Origin: Pelobates cultripes
Taxonomy: Eukaryota > Chordata > Amphibia > Anura > Pelobatidae
Assembly (NCBI GenBank): GCA_933207985.1
Contig: OW240913.1
Location: forward strand, 358,274,943 to 358,338,942
Reading direction: 5' to 3'
DNA length: 64,000 nucleotides
Under the pieces are notes generated by a model. The model ran no database searches. It saw nothing but the letters and a program-made list of their open reading frames with translations, and was not told the origin of the DNA. Below, in pieces: positions 1 to 11,990 of this stretch. Both the position numbers and the translations under genes were made by a program. Each line of letters begins with the position of its first letter. Position 1 is the first letter of the stretch.

Positions 1-3000
1 CATTCCCACCATATGTGGAGGTGTGTTCCCTTGTGCGAGTTGCACCTCCAGCATACGTCGTCCTTCGTGGGGTCGTATAGGTGTGTGTGGAGTGGGGTGC
101 GGTACCAAAGGGCCAGTATTTTATATGCTGTTTCTTGCGTTCCACTAGATGGTGCGCAGTGTAGTGAGAGGGTGCAAATTTTGTCCCATTGGTTGGGTGT
201 GAATGTAGTGCCTAACACTGTTTCCCATTTCCCCATGAAGCTTGGGGGTGGCAGCCTCCTCAACCGCATGATCATTCCATAGAGCGTTGACAGGCCCCTC
301 GGCAACGGGTCCGGGTCCATGCATATCTCTTCAAACGTTAAGGGTCTGAGAGTGTGATTGTTTCGGGTGGTTTCTTGTATGAGCCCTTTCAGTTGTCGGT
401 ATCTGAATTGGAGCATGAATGGGTGGTTGGAGTTCCCCGTCATGGTCTCTAGTGATTTGATGCGGCCGTTGTCTATGGCGTGGAAAAGCCTCGGTATGTC
501 TTGTCCCAGCAGTTGGACCAACGTTCTTGGTTCCCTTCCTGGCGGGAAGACCTCATTATGTATAAGAGGCATCATTGGGGATGGCGTGGAGGTGAGCGAG
601 AGTGGTACCGCCAGAGCTTGCCATACCCGTACGGTCGCTTTGATTAGGGGGTGTGGAGCAGCTAGCTGCCTACTTTGTTGGGGGTCCAGCCAAGGGAGGA
701 CTGCCATCGGACTCTCCACCAGGGAAGACTCCACATCTTTCCAGAGTTTCTCCACTCCTTGTTTAGACCATTCCACTATCCTTTGGATGTGAGTGGCTCT
801 ATGGTATCTCTTAAAGTCTGGCAGAGCTAGGCCTCCCTTGACCTTCGGTAGTGTGAGCACGTCGTGTTGTATCCTGGCCTTCTGTCTCTGCCATGTGAAT
901 CGGAGGGCCATCGATCTAAGGGAGGTAAAAAATGCCTCCGGTATGGTCGCGGGGATAGCTTGAAACAGGTAGAGGATCCTCGGTAGGATGTTCATCTTGA
1001 GCACTCCCACTCTTCCAAACCATGAGAGGCGCACCTGGTCCCATTCCTGCAAGTCCTTCTGTATAGTGGTCAGGAGTGGTTGGAAATTCGCTGCGTACAG
1101 TTGGGCGAGGTCGTTTGTTAGCACCGCGCCGAGGTATTTTAGGGAGGTGGCAGACCATTGGAATGGCAGCGCTCGTTTGAGGGCCGTCGCTCTGGACTTC
1201 GAAACGGAGACATTGAGGATCGTGGATTTGGAAAAATTTATTTTAAAGTTTGAGAGTTCCCCGTATTGTTCGAATTCTTTCATTATCGTGGGCATGGATG
1301 TTTCCGGTTTAGTTACGAAGAACAGTAGGTCGTCCGCATATGCTGCCACTGCGTGTTTCCCCGCTCCTGTCTTCAATCCCGGGATATCCGGGTTGTTCCG
1401 GATCGAGTTCAGGAATGGTTCCAGGGCAAGCACAAAGAGCAGGGGGGAGAGGGGGCAGCCCTGTCTGGTTCCATTCCTGATCACGAAGGGGTCTGTGAAG
1501 GCTCCATTTATGCAGATCCGTGCTGTTGGTTGTGAGTACAAGGCCCTGATCCAGGACATCATGTGGGGCCCCATCCCCAGTTTGTCGAGGACCTGGAACA
1601 TGAAGTCCCATGCAATCCTGTCGAAGGCCTTCTCCGCGTCCGTGGAGAGCAGGAGAAGGCCCTCCTGTCTGGTTTTTGCTAGGTGGATCAGGGAAAGTGC
1701 TCTGATCGTGTTATCGCGCGCTTCTCGGTGCGGGGTAAATCCCACCTGGTCCTTATGAATCAAGTTCGGGAGGTGGGCCTGCAGTCTCTGTGCGAGTATC
1801 TTCATAAAAAGCTTCAAGTCGTTATTTAACAGTGAGATGGGGCGATAGTTCGCACAGTGTTCAGGATCTTTCCCGTCTTTAGGAATTAGGATGATGTTGG
1901 CCGCCAGGGTCTGTGTCGGGAATATCTGCCCGTCTCGGATCGCATTGAGTGCCGTCGTGAGGCGTGGGACGAGAAGTTCCGCAAAGGTTTTGTAGTAGCG
2001 TGCTGGTAGGCCGTCCGGTCCGGGGCTCTTGCCCGTCTTGGCCGTTTTGAGAGCCCATGCTACCTCGTGAGTCTCGATCGGTTCGTCTAGCTCTGTACAT
2101 GCCTCCTGTGAGAGGCAGTTGCCGATGCGCGGTTCTAGATAGTCTGTTATCCGCGTCTTCCTCTCTGTGTCCGCTCCCTGTCCCCTGGGCGGGTCGAGGG
2201 AATAGAGGTCCGCATAGTACGCTCTAATGGTGTTGGCCATCTCGGTCGGCATACTGTGCAGCTTCCCATCTCTGTCTCTGATCCCCGGGATGTAGGCCGC
2301 TGCTCTCTTTTTGGCGATCATGCGGGCAAGGAGGGCACCACATTTGTTGGCATTGGTGTAAAAGAACGCTTTGGAGTGTAAGTATGCTCTATGGTGATTG
2401 GCATTCAGGATAGAGGAGAGTTCCCTCCTGAGTACCGTTAGCTGTGTCCAGTCCGCTATCAGGTGGGTTTGTTTGTGTCTACATTCCAAAGTCTGTATGT
2501 CCTGAATTAGTGTTTTAAGTCTGGCAGATTTGGCTTTTTTAAGCGCGGCGCTTTTCGCTATAAAGTGGCCTCTCATTACGCTTTTATGAGCCTCCCATAG
2601 GCATAGGGGCGTGACCTCAGACGTATCGTTTTCTGTAAAGTATTGCGTAAGTCTTTCCCTGGCTTCTGTCGTCACTGTAATGTCGTTTAAGATCGATTCG
2701 TTCAGTCTCCAGTTACTGCAGGTGGGCCTATAGAGTGGGGAGGTTAGTGTCATCGTAATTGGAGCATGGTCTGACCATGTCGCTGTTCCAATGTCCGTTC
2801 GTCGAACCTCAGTCAGGTAGTAATGTGGAATGAGGAAATAGTCTATTCTAGAGTACGTTTTGTGGGGGATAGAGTAAAAAGTGTAGTCTCAGTCTTCAGG
2901 GTGTAAAGCTCTCCAGCAGTCAACCAGACGCTTCTCTCGCAGCGTTTTTGATATGTTTGTTAAGATATGCCGGGGGGTCGTAGAGAGGCCTATGGATGTG

Positions 3001-3479
3001 TCTATGGTCGGCGTCAGGGCCACATTGAGGTCCCCTCCAACGACCAGGCAGCCCTCCGCGAAGCCCTCTATTGTTCTAAGTGCTGTGCGTAAAAATTGGT
3101 GTTGGCGTTTATTGGGGGTATATAGGTTTGCGAACGTGTATGTGCGGCCTGCAATTGTGCCTTTGACACATATATACCGTCCGTGGCTGTCTCGCAGTGT
3201 GTCAGTGGGGGCAAAGTGTAGCGATCTATGGATCAGGATTGCTGTGCCTTTGGACTTTCCCTCCGGGTTATTACTCAGGAAACATTGTGCGTAATGTTTG
3301 TCCGTCAGTCTGGGCACGTGGCCCTCTTTAAAGTGTGTCTCCTGAATGAAGACTACCTGTGACTTTTGACTGTGGAAGTGACGTAGGGCATGCGTGCGTT
3401 TTTCGGGTATGTTCATGCCTTTAGCGTTGATGGAGAGGAATTTAATCTCCGCTTGTTTGTGTGTGTTGTGGCGTGGCAT
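1..3479 (-). pseudogene. LINE ORF2 endonuclease/reverse transcriptase, one premature stop, runs off left edge
   Basis: ORF2 makes the nick and copies element RNA at the target. The N-terminal endonuclease has QETHF, GGDLNVAL, YSRIDYFLI and SDHAPI. The reverse transcriptase follows in the same frame: GKSPGPDG, NYRPISLLN, DAEKAFDR, GTRQGCPLSPLLF, then the catalytic AYADDLLF at about 1317-1346. At 33-53 a CWRC...H...H knuckle and HIWWE mark the C-terminal zinc-binding end, so almost the whole protein is present. The only in-frame break is a TGA at 2889-2891, inside the endonuclease. Related elements have Trp there, so a single TGG to TGA change explains it. The start chosen is the ATG at 3479, just before the conserved beta strand (IKFLSINAKG). 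The open frame from 2888 to the left edge has no stop. Confidence 0.9.
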
Positions 3480-4636
3480 GTTTGCTATGTTTCAGGAGAA
3501 TCAGGGTATGGTGGGGAGGGTTGGGGAGTATGGGTGGGTGCTAGAGGGTTTGGTTTACTCCTCAAGTGCGGGTCTGAAGTCGGGGATGGGTCCCCCTGGG
3601 TCCCGCGGGCGGGCGCGGCTTTCAACAATTCTTAACAAATGTAACAGTAATAAACAACAATAATAAACTGTGTGTGTTTTCCAAAAAAAGACTAGGGTGT
3701 GGGCTAGGTAGGAGTCAGCTGTGCAGCACCTGTCGGCACAGCTGAGTCCTCCCGCCGGTATCTTGGTTCCCCTGTCTACCGGGAACGTGGCCCTCTAACT
3801 CCCTCACCTCGTAGGGCCAGTAGTGGTGGATCCTTCTCCTTTCTAGGTCTCCAGTGTCCCCCGGCCCCCTCTGCTCGGAAGCTATATAATCAGTACAGGT
3901 GGTGGTGGCAGCCTCTGGGCCCAGCCCGTCCCGGCCCTTTCCCTATCTCCCAGGTGTGTGTTCGAGTGCGTGCTCGCTTGAATGGCTTTACTCTGCTAGT
4001 CTCTCCCCTGTGCCCCTAGATCTCTTTTGCCGGGTGGTGAGTTATGTCGCCGTGTTGTGGCTTGTAGGTGTGTGGCTTTAAGGTATATAACTAGCTGGCC
4101 TTACACCTCCCATTTCGTGTCCCTCCCCTTGCTGTGATGTTCTGGGGGTCCGGTTGGCATTGGGGGCCTGTCCCTTCTTATAGTACTCGCCCTCCCTGGT
4201 AACCTCCGCTCCCTCTCTCTGTTGGTCTCTCTCTCTGTTGGTCTGGAGCGAGCCTTTATTCAGCCTCAGCCTCCCCTTTCCCAAATCCCCCCACCCAAAC
4301 GGGAAAGAGGGAAAACAAGAGAAGAGAGAGAGAAAAAAAAAAAAAAACCCCTGGAGGAAGGGGAAAGCAGAGAGGAAGGGCAGAACAACCCCATCCATCT
4401 TCCCCCCCCAATATACCCAGAGTCCCCAGTGTTTCTTTCGTGGGTTCCTCGGTTGTGCTTGCGAAATGTCTCGTATGCCCACTTCTGATGGTCTCCCCTC
4501 CCTCCCTCCCATGGCATGTGGGTGTCTGAGTGTTTTAACGGCTAAGTGTGTGGCCCATGTGTGGTGTAGGCCTCCGTGTGGAGTGTCCCAGTGCATAGTT
4601 ACGAGTTCCATGCGTGGCTCCTGTCTTGTATGTCCG
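3480..4636 (-). other. Long ORF1-ORF2 spacer of the LINE
   Basis: About 1.16 kb separates the ORF1 stop from the ORF2 start. It is low in complexity: a pyrimidine/purine-biased block with a run of A on the + strand near 4330-4346, plus C-rich stretches. Spacers in L1 families are usually short, so it may be a family-specific regulatory or ribosome-landing region, or a separate insertion. It contains the open frame listed next. Confidence 0.6.
4078..4611 (-). CDS. Spacer open frame of unknown function (177 codons)
   Basis: An ATG-initiated frame on the LINE sense strand starts 25 nt after the ORF1 stop and is open for 177 codons. I recognise no domain. A hydrophobic, Phe-rich stretch lies in the middle (LPFLSAFPFLQG followed by FFFFFLSLFSCFPSFPF), and a basic, polar C-terminal third follows. 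The Phe run comes from the poly(A)/poly(T) tract, so the frame may be an accident of low-complexity DNA. It lies in the right order and strand to be a third element ORF, but nothing shows selection. Confidence 0.2.
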   Translation of the reverse strand: MELVTMHWDTPHGGLHHTWATHLAVKTLRHPHAMGGREGRPSEVGIRDISQAQPRNPRKKHWGLWVYWGGKMDGVVLPFLSAFPFLQGFFFFFLSLFSCFPSFPFGWGDLGKGRLRLNKGSLQTNRERDQQREGAEVTREGEYYKKGQAPNANRTPRTSQQGEGHEMGGVRPASYIP

Positions 4637-5707
4637 TTAACGTGTTGCCCCTGCTGGCCTCACGGTCTCCAGTCTTGTTCGGTGTCTGCGCTGTGTCGGT
4701 GCAGGTTCCCCCTGGGGTGTAGGTGGGCTGTTGTAGAAATCCAGTGGATCTGGCCAGGTCAGATTAAGGGGTGGCAAGTGGAGATCTTCTGACAATTCCT
4801 GTAGGTCCTGTGGGGTGCGGATCGGTCTGGGGCCGTTTTGGGTGGTGGCGATCAGGCCTGTGGGGAATGTCCAGCGGTATCTTATTTTCTGGGCCACTAG
4901 CATTCTGGTGAGCGGTTTTAGTGCCCTGCGATATCCCAAGGTAGCTGGGCATAGGTCCGGGTACAGTTGGAGATGTGAGCCTTCATGGGTGATTTCTCCC
5001 TTGTTGCGTGCTGCATACAGAATTTCCTCCTTCAAGGCGTAAAGTGCAAGACAGCAGATCACGTCTCTAGGTGGAGCCTCTGGTGGGCCCCTGGGTCTCA
5101 GTGCTCTATGGGCTCTGATGAACTCTATGGGGGTCTCTCTGGGGCGGCTCAGGAGCTCGTTGAAGATGGCGGTGAGTGTGACTTTAAGCTGGGCGGGTGA
5201 GTCTTCACCTTCTTGTAGGCCTCTTACTCGTAGGTTCTGTCTGCGGCCTCTATTGTCCAGGTCTTCTATATGTCTGGCCATGGCTTGCATTTGGGCAGAT
5301 CTTTTAGAGTAGTTTGTGGCTTGTGCCGTTTGTGTCGCAGTGAGGGCGTCGTGATCTGCTTCTATTTGGGCCATGCGGTCTGCCATCCCCTGAATGTCTG
5401 CCCTCATCAGCTGCAGGTCTGACTTGATAGAGGACTGGAGGGCTGAGGTGGCTTGGGTGAGGTCTGCCCGCGTGGGTAGAGCCCTTAGCAGGGCCATCCA
5501 GTCTGCAGGGGGGGTTTCCCCTGTGTCCTCTCGGGCTGGGGAGAGGGAGTGTGGCGTGGAGGCCTCAGATGGCGGGTAGGCCTCAGATGACGCCTGGGAA
5601 AACGGGTCCGGCGTCGCGGACAAGTACTGCCGCATGGAGGGGTTTTGGCTCACCTGGCGGGTCCCCGGTGGTCTGGGGGTGTTCCCCGCCTTGGTGTGTT
5701 TCCCCAT
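4637..5707 (-). CDS. LINE ORF1 RNA-binding protein (356 aa)
   Basis: ORF1p binds element RNA and forms the retrotransposition particle. I chose the ATG at 5707 (MGKHTKAG...) because the second L1 here has a matching start (MGNHKRQN at 6593). An in-frame ATG at 5866 lies in sequence outside the element. The N-terminal third is rich in Pro, Ser and Thr. A heptad-like coiled coil follows (about residues 95-170: SSIKSDLQLMRADIQGMADR region). Next come an RRM-like core (RRQNLRVRGLQEGED) and a C-terminal domain (PPRDVICCL, then KIRYRWTFP), the usual order of the L1 ORF1 / Transposase_22 family. It is fully open with no visible frameshift. Confidence 0.85.
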   Translation of the reverse strand: MGKHTKAGNTPRPPGTRQVSQNPSMRQYLSATPDPFSQASSEAYPPSEASTPHSLSPAREDTGETPPADWMALLRALPTRADLTQATSALQSSIKSDLQLMRADIQGMADRMAQIEADHDALTATQTAQATNYSKRSAQMQAMARHIEDLDNRGRRQNLRVRGLQEGEDSPAQLKVTLTAIFNELLSRPRETPIEFIRAHRALRPRGPPEAPPRDVICCLALYALKEEILYAARNKGEITHEGSHLQLYPDLCPATLGYRRALKPLTRMLVAQKIRYRWTFPTGLIATTQNGPRPIRTPQDLQELSEDLHLPPLNLTWPDPLDFYNSPPTPQGEPAPTQRRHRTRLETVRPAGATR

Positions 5708-5806
5708 CCTCCTGTCTGTGGCCGGTATTTTGTGCCTGGCTGAGTGGGGCCGGAGGAGCTCAGTCTCTATGCGGCCATTTCGTTCCGCCGCTAGGCCACG
5801 CCCCCC

Positions 5807-6299
5807 TACAATTATCTTTTTAACACAACTCCAGTATGGTCCAACCATGCACCCTGGAACCAGCATTCAACTTCCTGCCCAGCCTCACACTCAGACACCG
5901 GAAGAGAGAGGCCACACTGTGCCAATGTCTTCTTACTCTGAAAGGATCATTTACTTCTTACCTTATCATATTCTCTCCAAAGCTTACACATTTATAGTGC
6001 GGTTAGCTGGTCACACGCTCACTTCAGGTCCTATGCTCATCTCCAAAAAATATTAAGTATGAATAAACACCTGAGTCTTGCAAGCACAATCGGAGCTCAT
6101 ATGTGTGAAAACATTTACTTTCAAATGCAATATAAACTGCGGGATACAATTAATGCTTCCCTTTCCAAATCTTTATTTATTTGAGAATTGTATTTACTTT
6201 AAAAAGGATTACGGCAGAGAGCAACAAACCCCCCCTGTACCACCCCCACCTCCCAAAAAAAAGAATAAAAAGGTCCATACATATTAACTGTGTCAAACA
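5807..6299. other. Unassigned spacer between two LINE-bearing regions
   Basis: About 490 bases of AT-rich sequence with no recognised gene or repeat. A poly(A)-rich patch lies at 6257-6271. Confidence 0.5.
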
Positions 6300-6477
6300 T
6301 AGTATATTATTATTATTATTAGTAGTAGTAGTGGTATTTATATAGTGCCAGCTTATTCCACAGCGCTTTACAATAAAAGGGAAATTTACCAAATGAGACA
6401 ATACAAGCTTTAACAGGAACAATAGGTAGGTGAGGGCCCTGCTCAAATTAAATTACAGTCTAGAGGAGGTAGGGTAT
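6300..6477 (-). mobile_element. L2-type LINE 3' tail (antisense) with (ATT)n
   Basis: An (ATT/AGT)n run at 6305-6333 leads into a stretch ending in CAGCGCTTTACAAT and GGGCCCTGCTCAA. This is the reverse complement of the L2-like tails seen at 18185-18345, 46917-47060 and 57395-57560. The second L1 inserted at its inner edge. Confidence 0.75.
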
Positions 6478-6492
6478 AAAACACAATAGGAA
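6478..6492. repeat. 15-bp target-site duplication, left copy
   Basis: AAAACACAATAGGAA occurs here and at 12481-12495, exactly bracketing the second L1. Confidence 0.93.
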
Positions 6493-6592
6493 CATGAGGG
6501 CGTGGCCAACCACAGAGCTTAATGGATGCACATTAATACAGCTCCCTGAGACCTGGGCTTCAATCCACAACAATCGGAGATTACTAACTAAC

Positions 6593-6733
6593 ATGGGCAA
6601 CCACAAAAGACAAAATACGACACGGGGCAAACAGGGAAAAACCCAACAACAAAATGTCTTTCTCTGCTCTACGGCGAGTCCGGCCATTCTAAGGTCCAGT
6701 AAGACGTATCTGCTCTATATTGTCAATTGTTGA
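6593..6733 (+). pseudogene. LINE ORF1 remnant (N-terminus only)
   Basis: MGNHKRQNTTRGKQGK... resembles the N-terminus of the ORF1 ending at 4637 (MGKHTKAGNT...), but stops after 46 codons. Beyond it, up to about 8400, scattered Ser/Pro/Thr-rich frames fit a broken ORF1 and spacer, but I can align no continuous homology. Confidence 0.55.
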
Positions 6734-7594
6734 ACTAAATCTTGCGAGCAGGTGTAAACTACCGTGACAAGATGGGGGTTTCCTTCTGCCCTAATAGTAT
6801 CCAACAAAGGAAACACGCTGACATTAACCTCTCCGCTGGACATTCCTCCGTTCCTCAGAGCTCTAGACTTACCAGATACCCCAGTTATAGAGTGGAACTC
6901 TCCACAACCACAGCAAGAAGCAACAAGCCTCCCACAACGACAACGCTGGCTTACACCCGCAAAGAAAAGGAGGAATGATCAGAGGTTCCAATCACCTCCA
7001 CAAAGAAACAGAATAAACAGAGAAGATGTAAATCGCCAAAGTCTAGAATCCCCAGCATAAAGCGTGCCCCAACATGTTATACATCTTAGAACTACTGAAC
7101 TCACCCAAGAAGATGCAGCCCGACTGCAGTATAACAGATTACTTCCTTCTCAACTGCTCTGCAACCAAAACCCTGATAACATCTATGATAAAAGCATTCC
7201 TCTGCTACATCACCCCACTTAATTTACCTGACAAGGGACTGCAGAAACATCACGTCACACTCAGATCCTGATCCCGAGGGACAGCTGGATAAGACACCAT
7301 CCGCATACACTCTCACCGACTCCAGGAAACAGTCCTTTGACTCTGGGAAGAGCAAAAACAGTTGTCCATCTTAAAAATCAGCATGCACCACCTAAATGAA
7401 CACTTTTACCTAAAACCAAACACCCTCTGATGACGGTCCAACTAAATACAAGAGGAGTTTCTGCAATGTCGATTAGCAAAAAATCCTCACATGATGGACG
7501 GACTATATAAAGAACTAATTTTGGACACTATAAAGACCACTCAACACCGGAGCCTAAGACAGACTAATTTTGCCAGCTTTACCTTTCTCTCCAC

Positions 7595-7695
7595 ATGGAT
7601 CAACCGCAAAAAACAAATGTGAGGAAGGCTGAACTTGATGGACGCAAGTCTCTTTTCAGCTATGTAACTATGTAACTATGTAACTATGTCAGTTC
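7595..7695 (+). mobile_element. CR1-like LINE 3' end with octamer repeat
   Basis: The segment from AATGTGAGGAAGGCTG through TTGATGGACGCAAGTC ends in about four copies of an 8-bp unit (TAACTATG). Octamer-repeat 3' ends are characteristic of the CR1 group. The same sequence occurs antisense at 24610-24790. Confidence 0.7.
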
Positions 7696-8556
7696 AGATC
7701 AGGTCGTATCAATACTAATGTGATGTTTGTATCATTATGCCTATTATGTATACTTTACTATACTGTGCCCTCATTATACTGCTATATACTGTTACTACTA
7801 ACTCATCAGGATATTAGCATTCTGAGCTAAATTATATTTAAAAGATAACTCCCTTCCCTCTACTTTTCCCTTCTCTCCCCCCCTCCCATCTATTACCCAA
7901 GGTTGCCGAAATTTTTTACAAATCTTAATCTCCTAAAGGATACCCAATTCTAAAGGATTCCCTCACCCAGGGTCCTATGCATGGCCACACTACCCCTTAT
8001 TAAATAGGATTCTATCTTTTGCGTCAAGATAGAATACCTTTACTCTCGATCTTGAGAGGGTCTCTTATTGAAGAGGCACCATTTCCTTCCCACTCCCCGA
8101 ACACCTGAATCCAATTATTGGTTCATCTCAGCTAAATATTTAGGATTCTCGCAGTGATTTGATAAGATATCGAGGACCCCAATCCGCTATTAATAGTTAA
8201 AGACGTTCATTTTCAACTATTCAAGAAACAAGGGACCTCTAAAAACAACAGAATATCACTGTCTCCTGTTAATCTTTGTTGCAAAAGTTTATGTTTTAAT
8301 TGTTTTTTGGTACGTTAGTAACTGATTTTGAACGTAGCTAAAAAGTATCAGCTAGAACACAACGGACAATGATACATTGGTGTAGGAAATACCGCAACTC
8401 ACTACTTAGTCACTTTTGACCTCATTATACCTTTTTACTGCTATAAATAGATCCCAACTCACGAATAACACATACCTGACACACATTTCCTTAGACTACA
8501 CAGGTGTACCACCAACCAACCAATCCCAGACCAGAATACCAACAATAGCTTCACTA

Positions 8557-11500
8557 ACAATACTCACACAAAACGCTAGAGGTTTAAACACCCCAAAAAA
8601 AAGATCCATAGCACTATCTGATTTCCGCAGGAACAAAGCTGACATAGTCTTCATCCAGGAGACACACTTCAGCAAAGATATAGCTCCCAAACTACACAAT
8701 AAAGACTACCCACAAGGCTTCTATGGGCATTATTCAGAATCTAAATCGGTTCTGGGGAAACAGGCTCATTTCACACCCCAAGATCAACTAACAGACGACT
8801 CGGGTAGATTCGTGCTCATAAAAGGGAAAATAGCCAACACACAACTGACTCTATCTACCTAATAAAAAACAGAACCTATTCTTAAAGAAAACACTCCAAA
8901 AACCCTCTGATTTTCAGGAAGGTATCTTACTAGTGGGAGGGGACATCAACATCTCCTTGATGAGAACTAGACTCCACAGCTAAACTGCAACCACACATGA
9001 CTCAAATCCGGCAACAAGTTAACAACACACTGTACGAAGCCCAACTATACGACTGCTGGAGAGTAATGCACCCCACACGCAAGGACTACTCCTTTTTCTC
9101 ACCTCCTACAGGGACTTACTCTCCAATAGACACTTTTTTCCTCCAACATAGGTACTTACCCTTAGTTACTACAGCTTCCTATGGACCAATCACATGGTCA
9201 TACCATGCACCGATGACACTGACACTAACAATTCTAACTCTGCCGAACCCCTCGACCCAATGGAAATTAAATGGCTTAATAATAAACAACACAGACACCA
9301 TAGCACAACTTAAAAATGCCGCCACTACGTACTTCAAAGAGAATAAACAACCGGAAACCAACCCTTCCCTCATCTGGGAAGCTACAAAGCGGTGTTGAGA
9401 GGGGAACTAATCCGTATAGCCTCCTCTTTGAAATGCAAGAAGGAGCAAAGAATAGCCCAATTAAAATGAGAGCTAAAAGTTTTAGAAAATTAACAACAAC
9501 AACACACCTCTCCCCTAGACAACAATAAACTAATCTTAACGAAAAGATCAGAACTTACGACTATATTAAAATTGCATGCTAAACGCAAATTGTCACTAAC
9601 GAAACATCTCTACTATGCAAAGGGTGGTAAGGCAGGAAAACTACTAGCACAATCTCTAAAACAAGATAAACAATCCACTTTAATCTAGAAACCAGGAAAA
9701 ACATTCCAGACATTATCAAAGAATTTCACAAATTCTACACTAACCTATATAACATAAATAAATCACAGCCATCCAAAGAAGAGATCCTCAAATACCTAAA
9801 TGCCAGAATTAAAAGAACCCTTCCATCTAATTAAACTGCCTTCCTTGACGAACCGATCACACTAGAAGAGTTCAAGAGCACGGTCAAAACACTCCAAACA
9901 GGTAAAAGTCCAGGGCCAGACATTTATACTGGAAAATACTATAAAATCCTCGCCCAAACACTAGCACACCCTTATATCGAGGCTTTTAACACACAAAAAC
10001 TATCTCAGGCAATACCCAAACCAGCACTAGAGGCAACAATCACTGTCATTCCAAAACCGGGTAAAGACCCTTCAATGTGTGGAAGCTATAGACCAATTTC
10101 CCTCATAAATATTGACCTAAAAATCCTGAAAAAATCATGGCGACCAGACTTAAAACTTTCCTACCAACCCTGATACATCAGGATCAGGTGGGGTTTGTAG
10201 GGAAGCAAAAAACAACACAATAAAAATAATACATTTGATATACTGGGCCCAAAAACACAAAATTCATAGTACTTTATTAGAAATAGACACCAAAAAGGCA
10301 TTTGATAGGGGCAATTGGAAATTACTCACACAGACGATGCGCTCTCTGGGCCGCGTTGGTTGGAATGGCTTGCAGCAATATACTCGCTGCCCACGGCTCA
10401 ATTGCGCATCAATGGTCAGCTTTCACAACCGGTGACAATTACTAATGGCACAAGACAGGGATGCCCTTTCTCACCCCTCCTGTTTATACTGGTTCTTGAA
10501 CCCTTCCTTCAAGGAATAAGAGACAACCAATATATCAAAGGTCTTCAAGTTAACAAACACGAATACAAGGTCATGGCCTTCGCAGATGACCTCTTATTCA
10601 CCATATCCAATCCACTCTCCACGATACCAGCTATTATAACAGAAATGGAGACTTACAGTAAGGTCTCCAACTTCCAGGCCAACCAAACGAAATGTGACCT
10701 ACTACCTATTTATACCATGAAATCCTTAGACATCCAATTACAGGAGAGATTCCAGTTTACATGGGCAACCAAATCTATCAAATACCTGGGAGTTCATATC
10801 CCAACCAGACTCGATCTCCTTTACGACCTAAATTTCCTCACGATAATAACTGATATCACTAAAGATCTACGGGGGTGGAACAAATTCTGCTTTGGATGGT
10901 TCTGTAGAGAAAGGAGGGCTAAATTTACTAGGCATTGAAACATTTCCCAAGGCAATTCATTTAAGTAGAATATATGAATGGACCAAACCTAAACCGACAC
11001 AACAATGGGTCCACTTGGAAAACACATTCTCAGATATTCTTTGGAGGTCCGCCCATGGCTATTCACGAACCAAACACACTCTCAACTCCACATAAACTCA
11101 CATCCGACAATCAAGGCCACACTCCAAATCTGGCACAAGCTAGTAAGAACATTGACAATCTCACCATATCACCATGTACCCGTTCACAAATAATTATGGT
11201 TTCCAAAGAGGACACTCAGGAATAACCTACAACAAATACCATAGGGGCACAACATTGCTATTACGAGACATGACTATAGATAACAAACTAAAAACTCTAC
11301 AACAAATACTACCCAACGAAATTCCCACAGTGAACCAACGACTCCACTATACTCAGTTAATACATTTTATTAAAAACCAAGATCTAGTACCTAAAGGAAC
11401 TCGAACCCTAACAGTATTTGAACATCTATGCCTAAACCACCCGCTCACAAAAAAGACTTTATCTACCGTGTACAAGGTGATCAGAGACGCACAAGACTCA

Positions 11501-11990
11501 GAACTCCCCAAATGCACTTTAAAACTCAACTAGAGTTCACACAACAACAGTGGCAAACTATATTCCAATCAATACACAAGTCAACTACCTCTACTGCAGC
11601 CCAAGAAAGTAACTACAAGCACATCTCACACTGGCACTACACACCAGAAAAAAATTCAGGAAATATACAATACAGAAAATAGCAAATGTTGGAGATGCCA
11701 TCACACAGAGGCACACCACACCCACATCTGATGGCTTTGCCCAAACATCACAAAATTCTGGAGCAGAATACACACACTCATTCAACTAATTATAGGCATT
11801 AAATTACCACTTGTACCGCAACACTTTATCTTCCTAATACCGCCACATGGCTTACGCAAAGAACAAACTGATCTATTCAAACATCTAGTCATGGCAGTCG
11901 CACAACTAATTCCCAAAAACTGGAAGCAGACACAGGCGCCATCAATTAGAGAGTGGATTCTAAGAGTAGAAGATATCAAACAAATGGAGG
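8557..11990 (+). pseudogene. LINE ORF2 remnant (endonuclease, RT, zinc knuckle)
   Basis: Endonuclease blocks include LTQNARGLNTPKK, FIQETHF and CWRVMHPTRKDYSFF. Reverse transcriptase blocks include TGKSPGPD (about 9902-9925), GSYRPISLIN, DTKKAFDR, NGTRQGCPFSPLLF and the catalytic FADD at 10579-10590. A CWRC knuckle lies at 11687-11698, with CHH following and a stop just after. The frame shifts several times (for example near 10345) and has internal stops, so no functional protein is possible. It parallels the better copy at 1-3479 and diverges strongly from it. Confidence 0.9.

Larger units (their letters stand above)
1..5806 (-). mobile_element. L1/Tx1-like LINE, nearly full length, antisense
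   Basis: A non-LTR retrotransposon read on the minus strand. Its 5' end lies near 5806, where the sequence becomes GGGCGTGGCC-like; the second L1 in this window also starts that way just inside its target-site duplication. ORF1 (4637-5707) comes first, then a spacer of about 1.1 kb, then ORF2 (3479 down to the left edge). The 3' UTR, poly(A) and second target-site duplication lie left of position 1 and cannot be checked. ORF2 has only one in-frame stop, so this is a fairly young copy. The family assignment rests on the ORF1 coiled coil plus RNA-binding region, the apurinic endonuclease, the reverse transcriptase and the C-terminal CCHH-type knuckle. Confidence 0.92.

Noticed and set aside
988..1758. 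A 256-codon plus-strand frame
   Set aside because: It lies opposite the reverse transcriptase region of the antisense LINE ORF2, whose motifs are clear on the minus strand.
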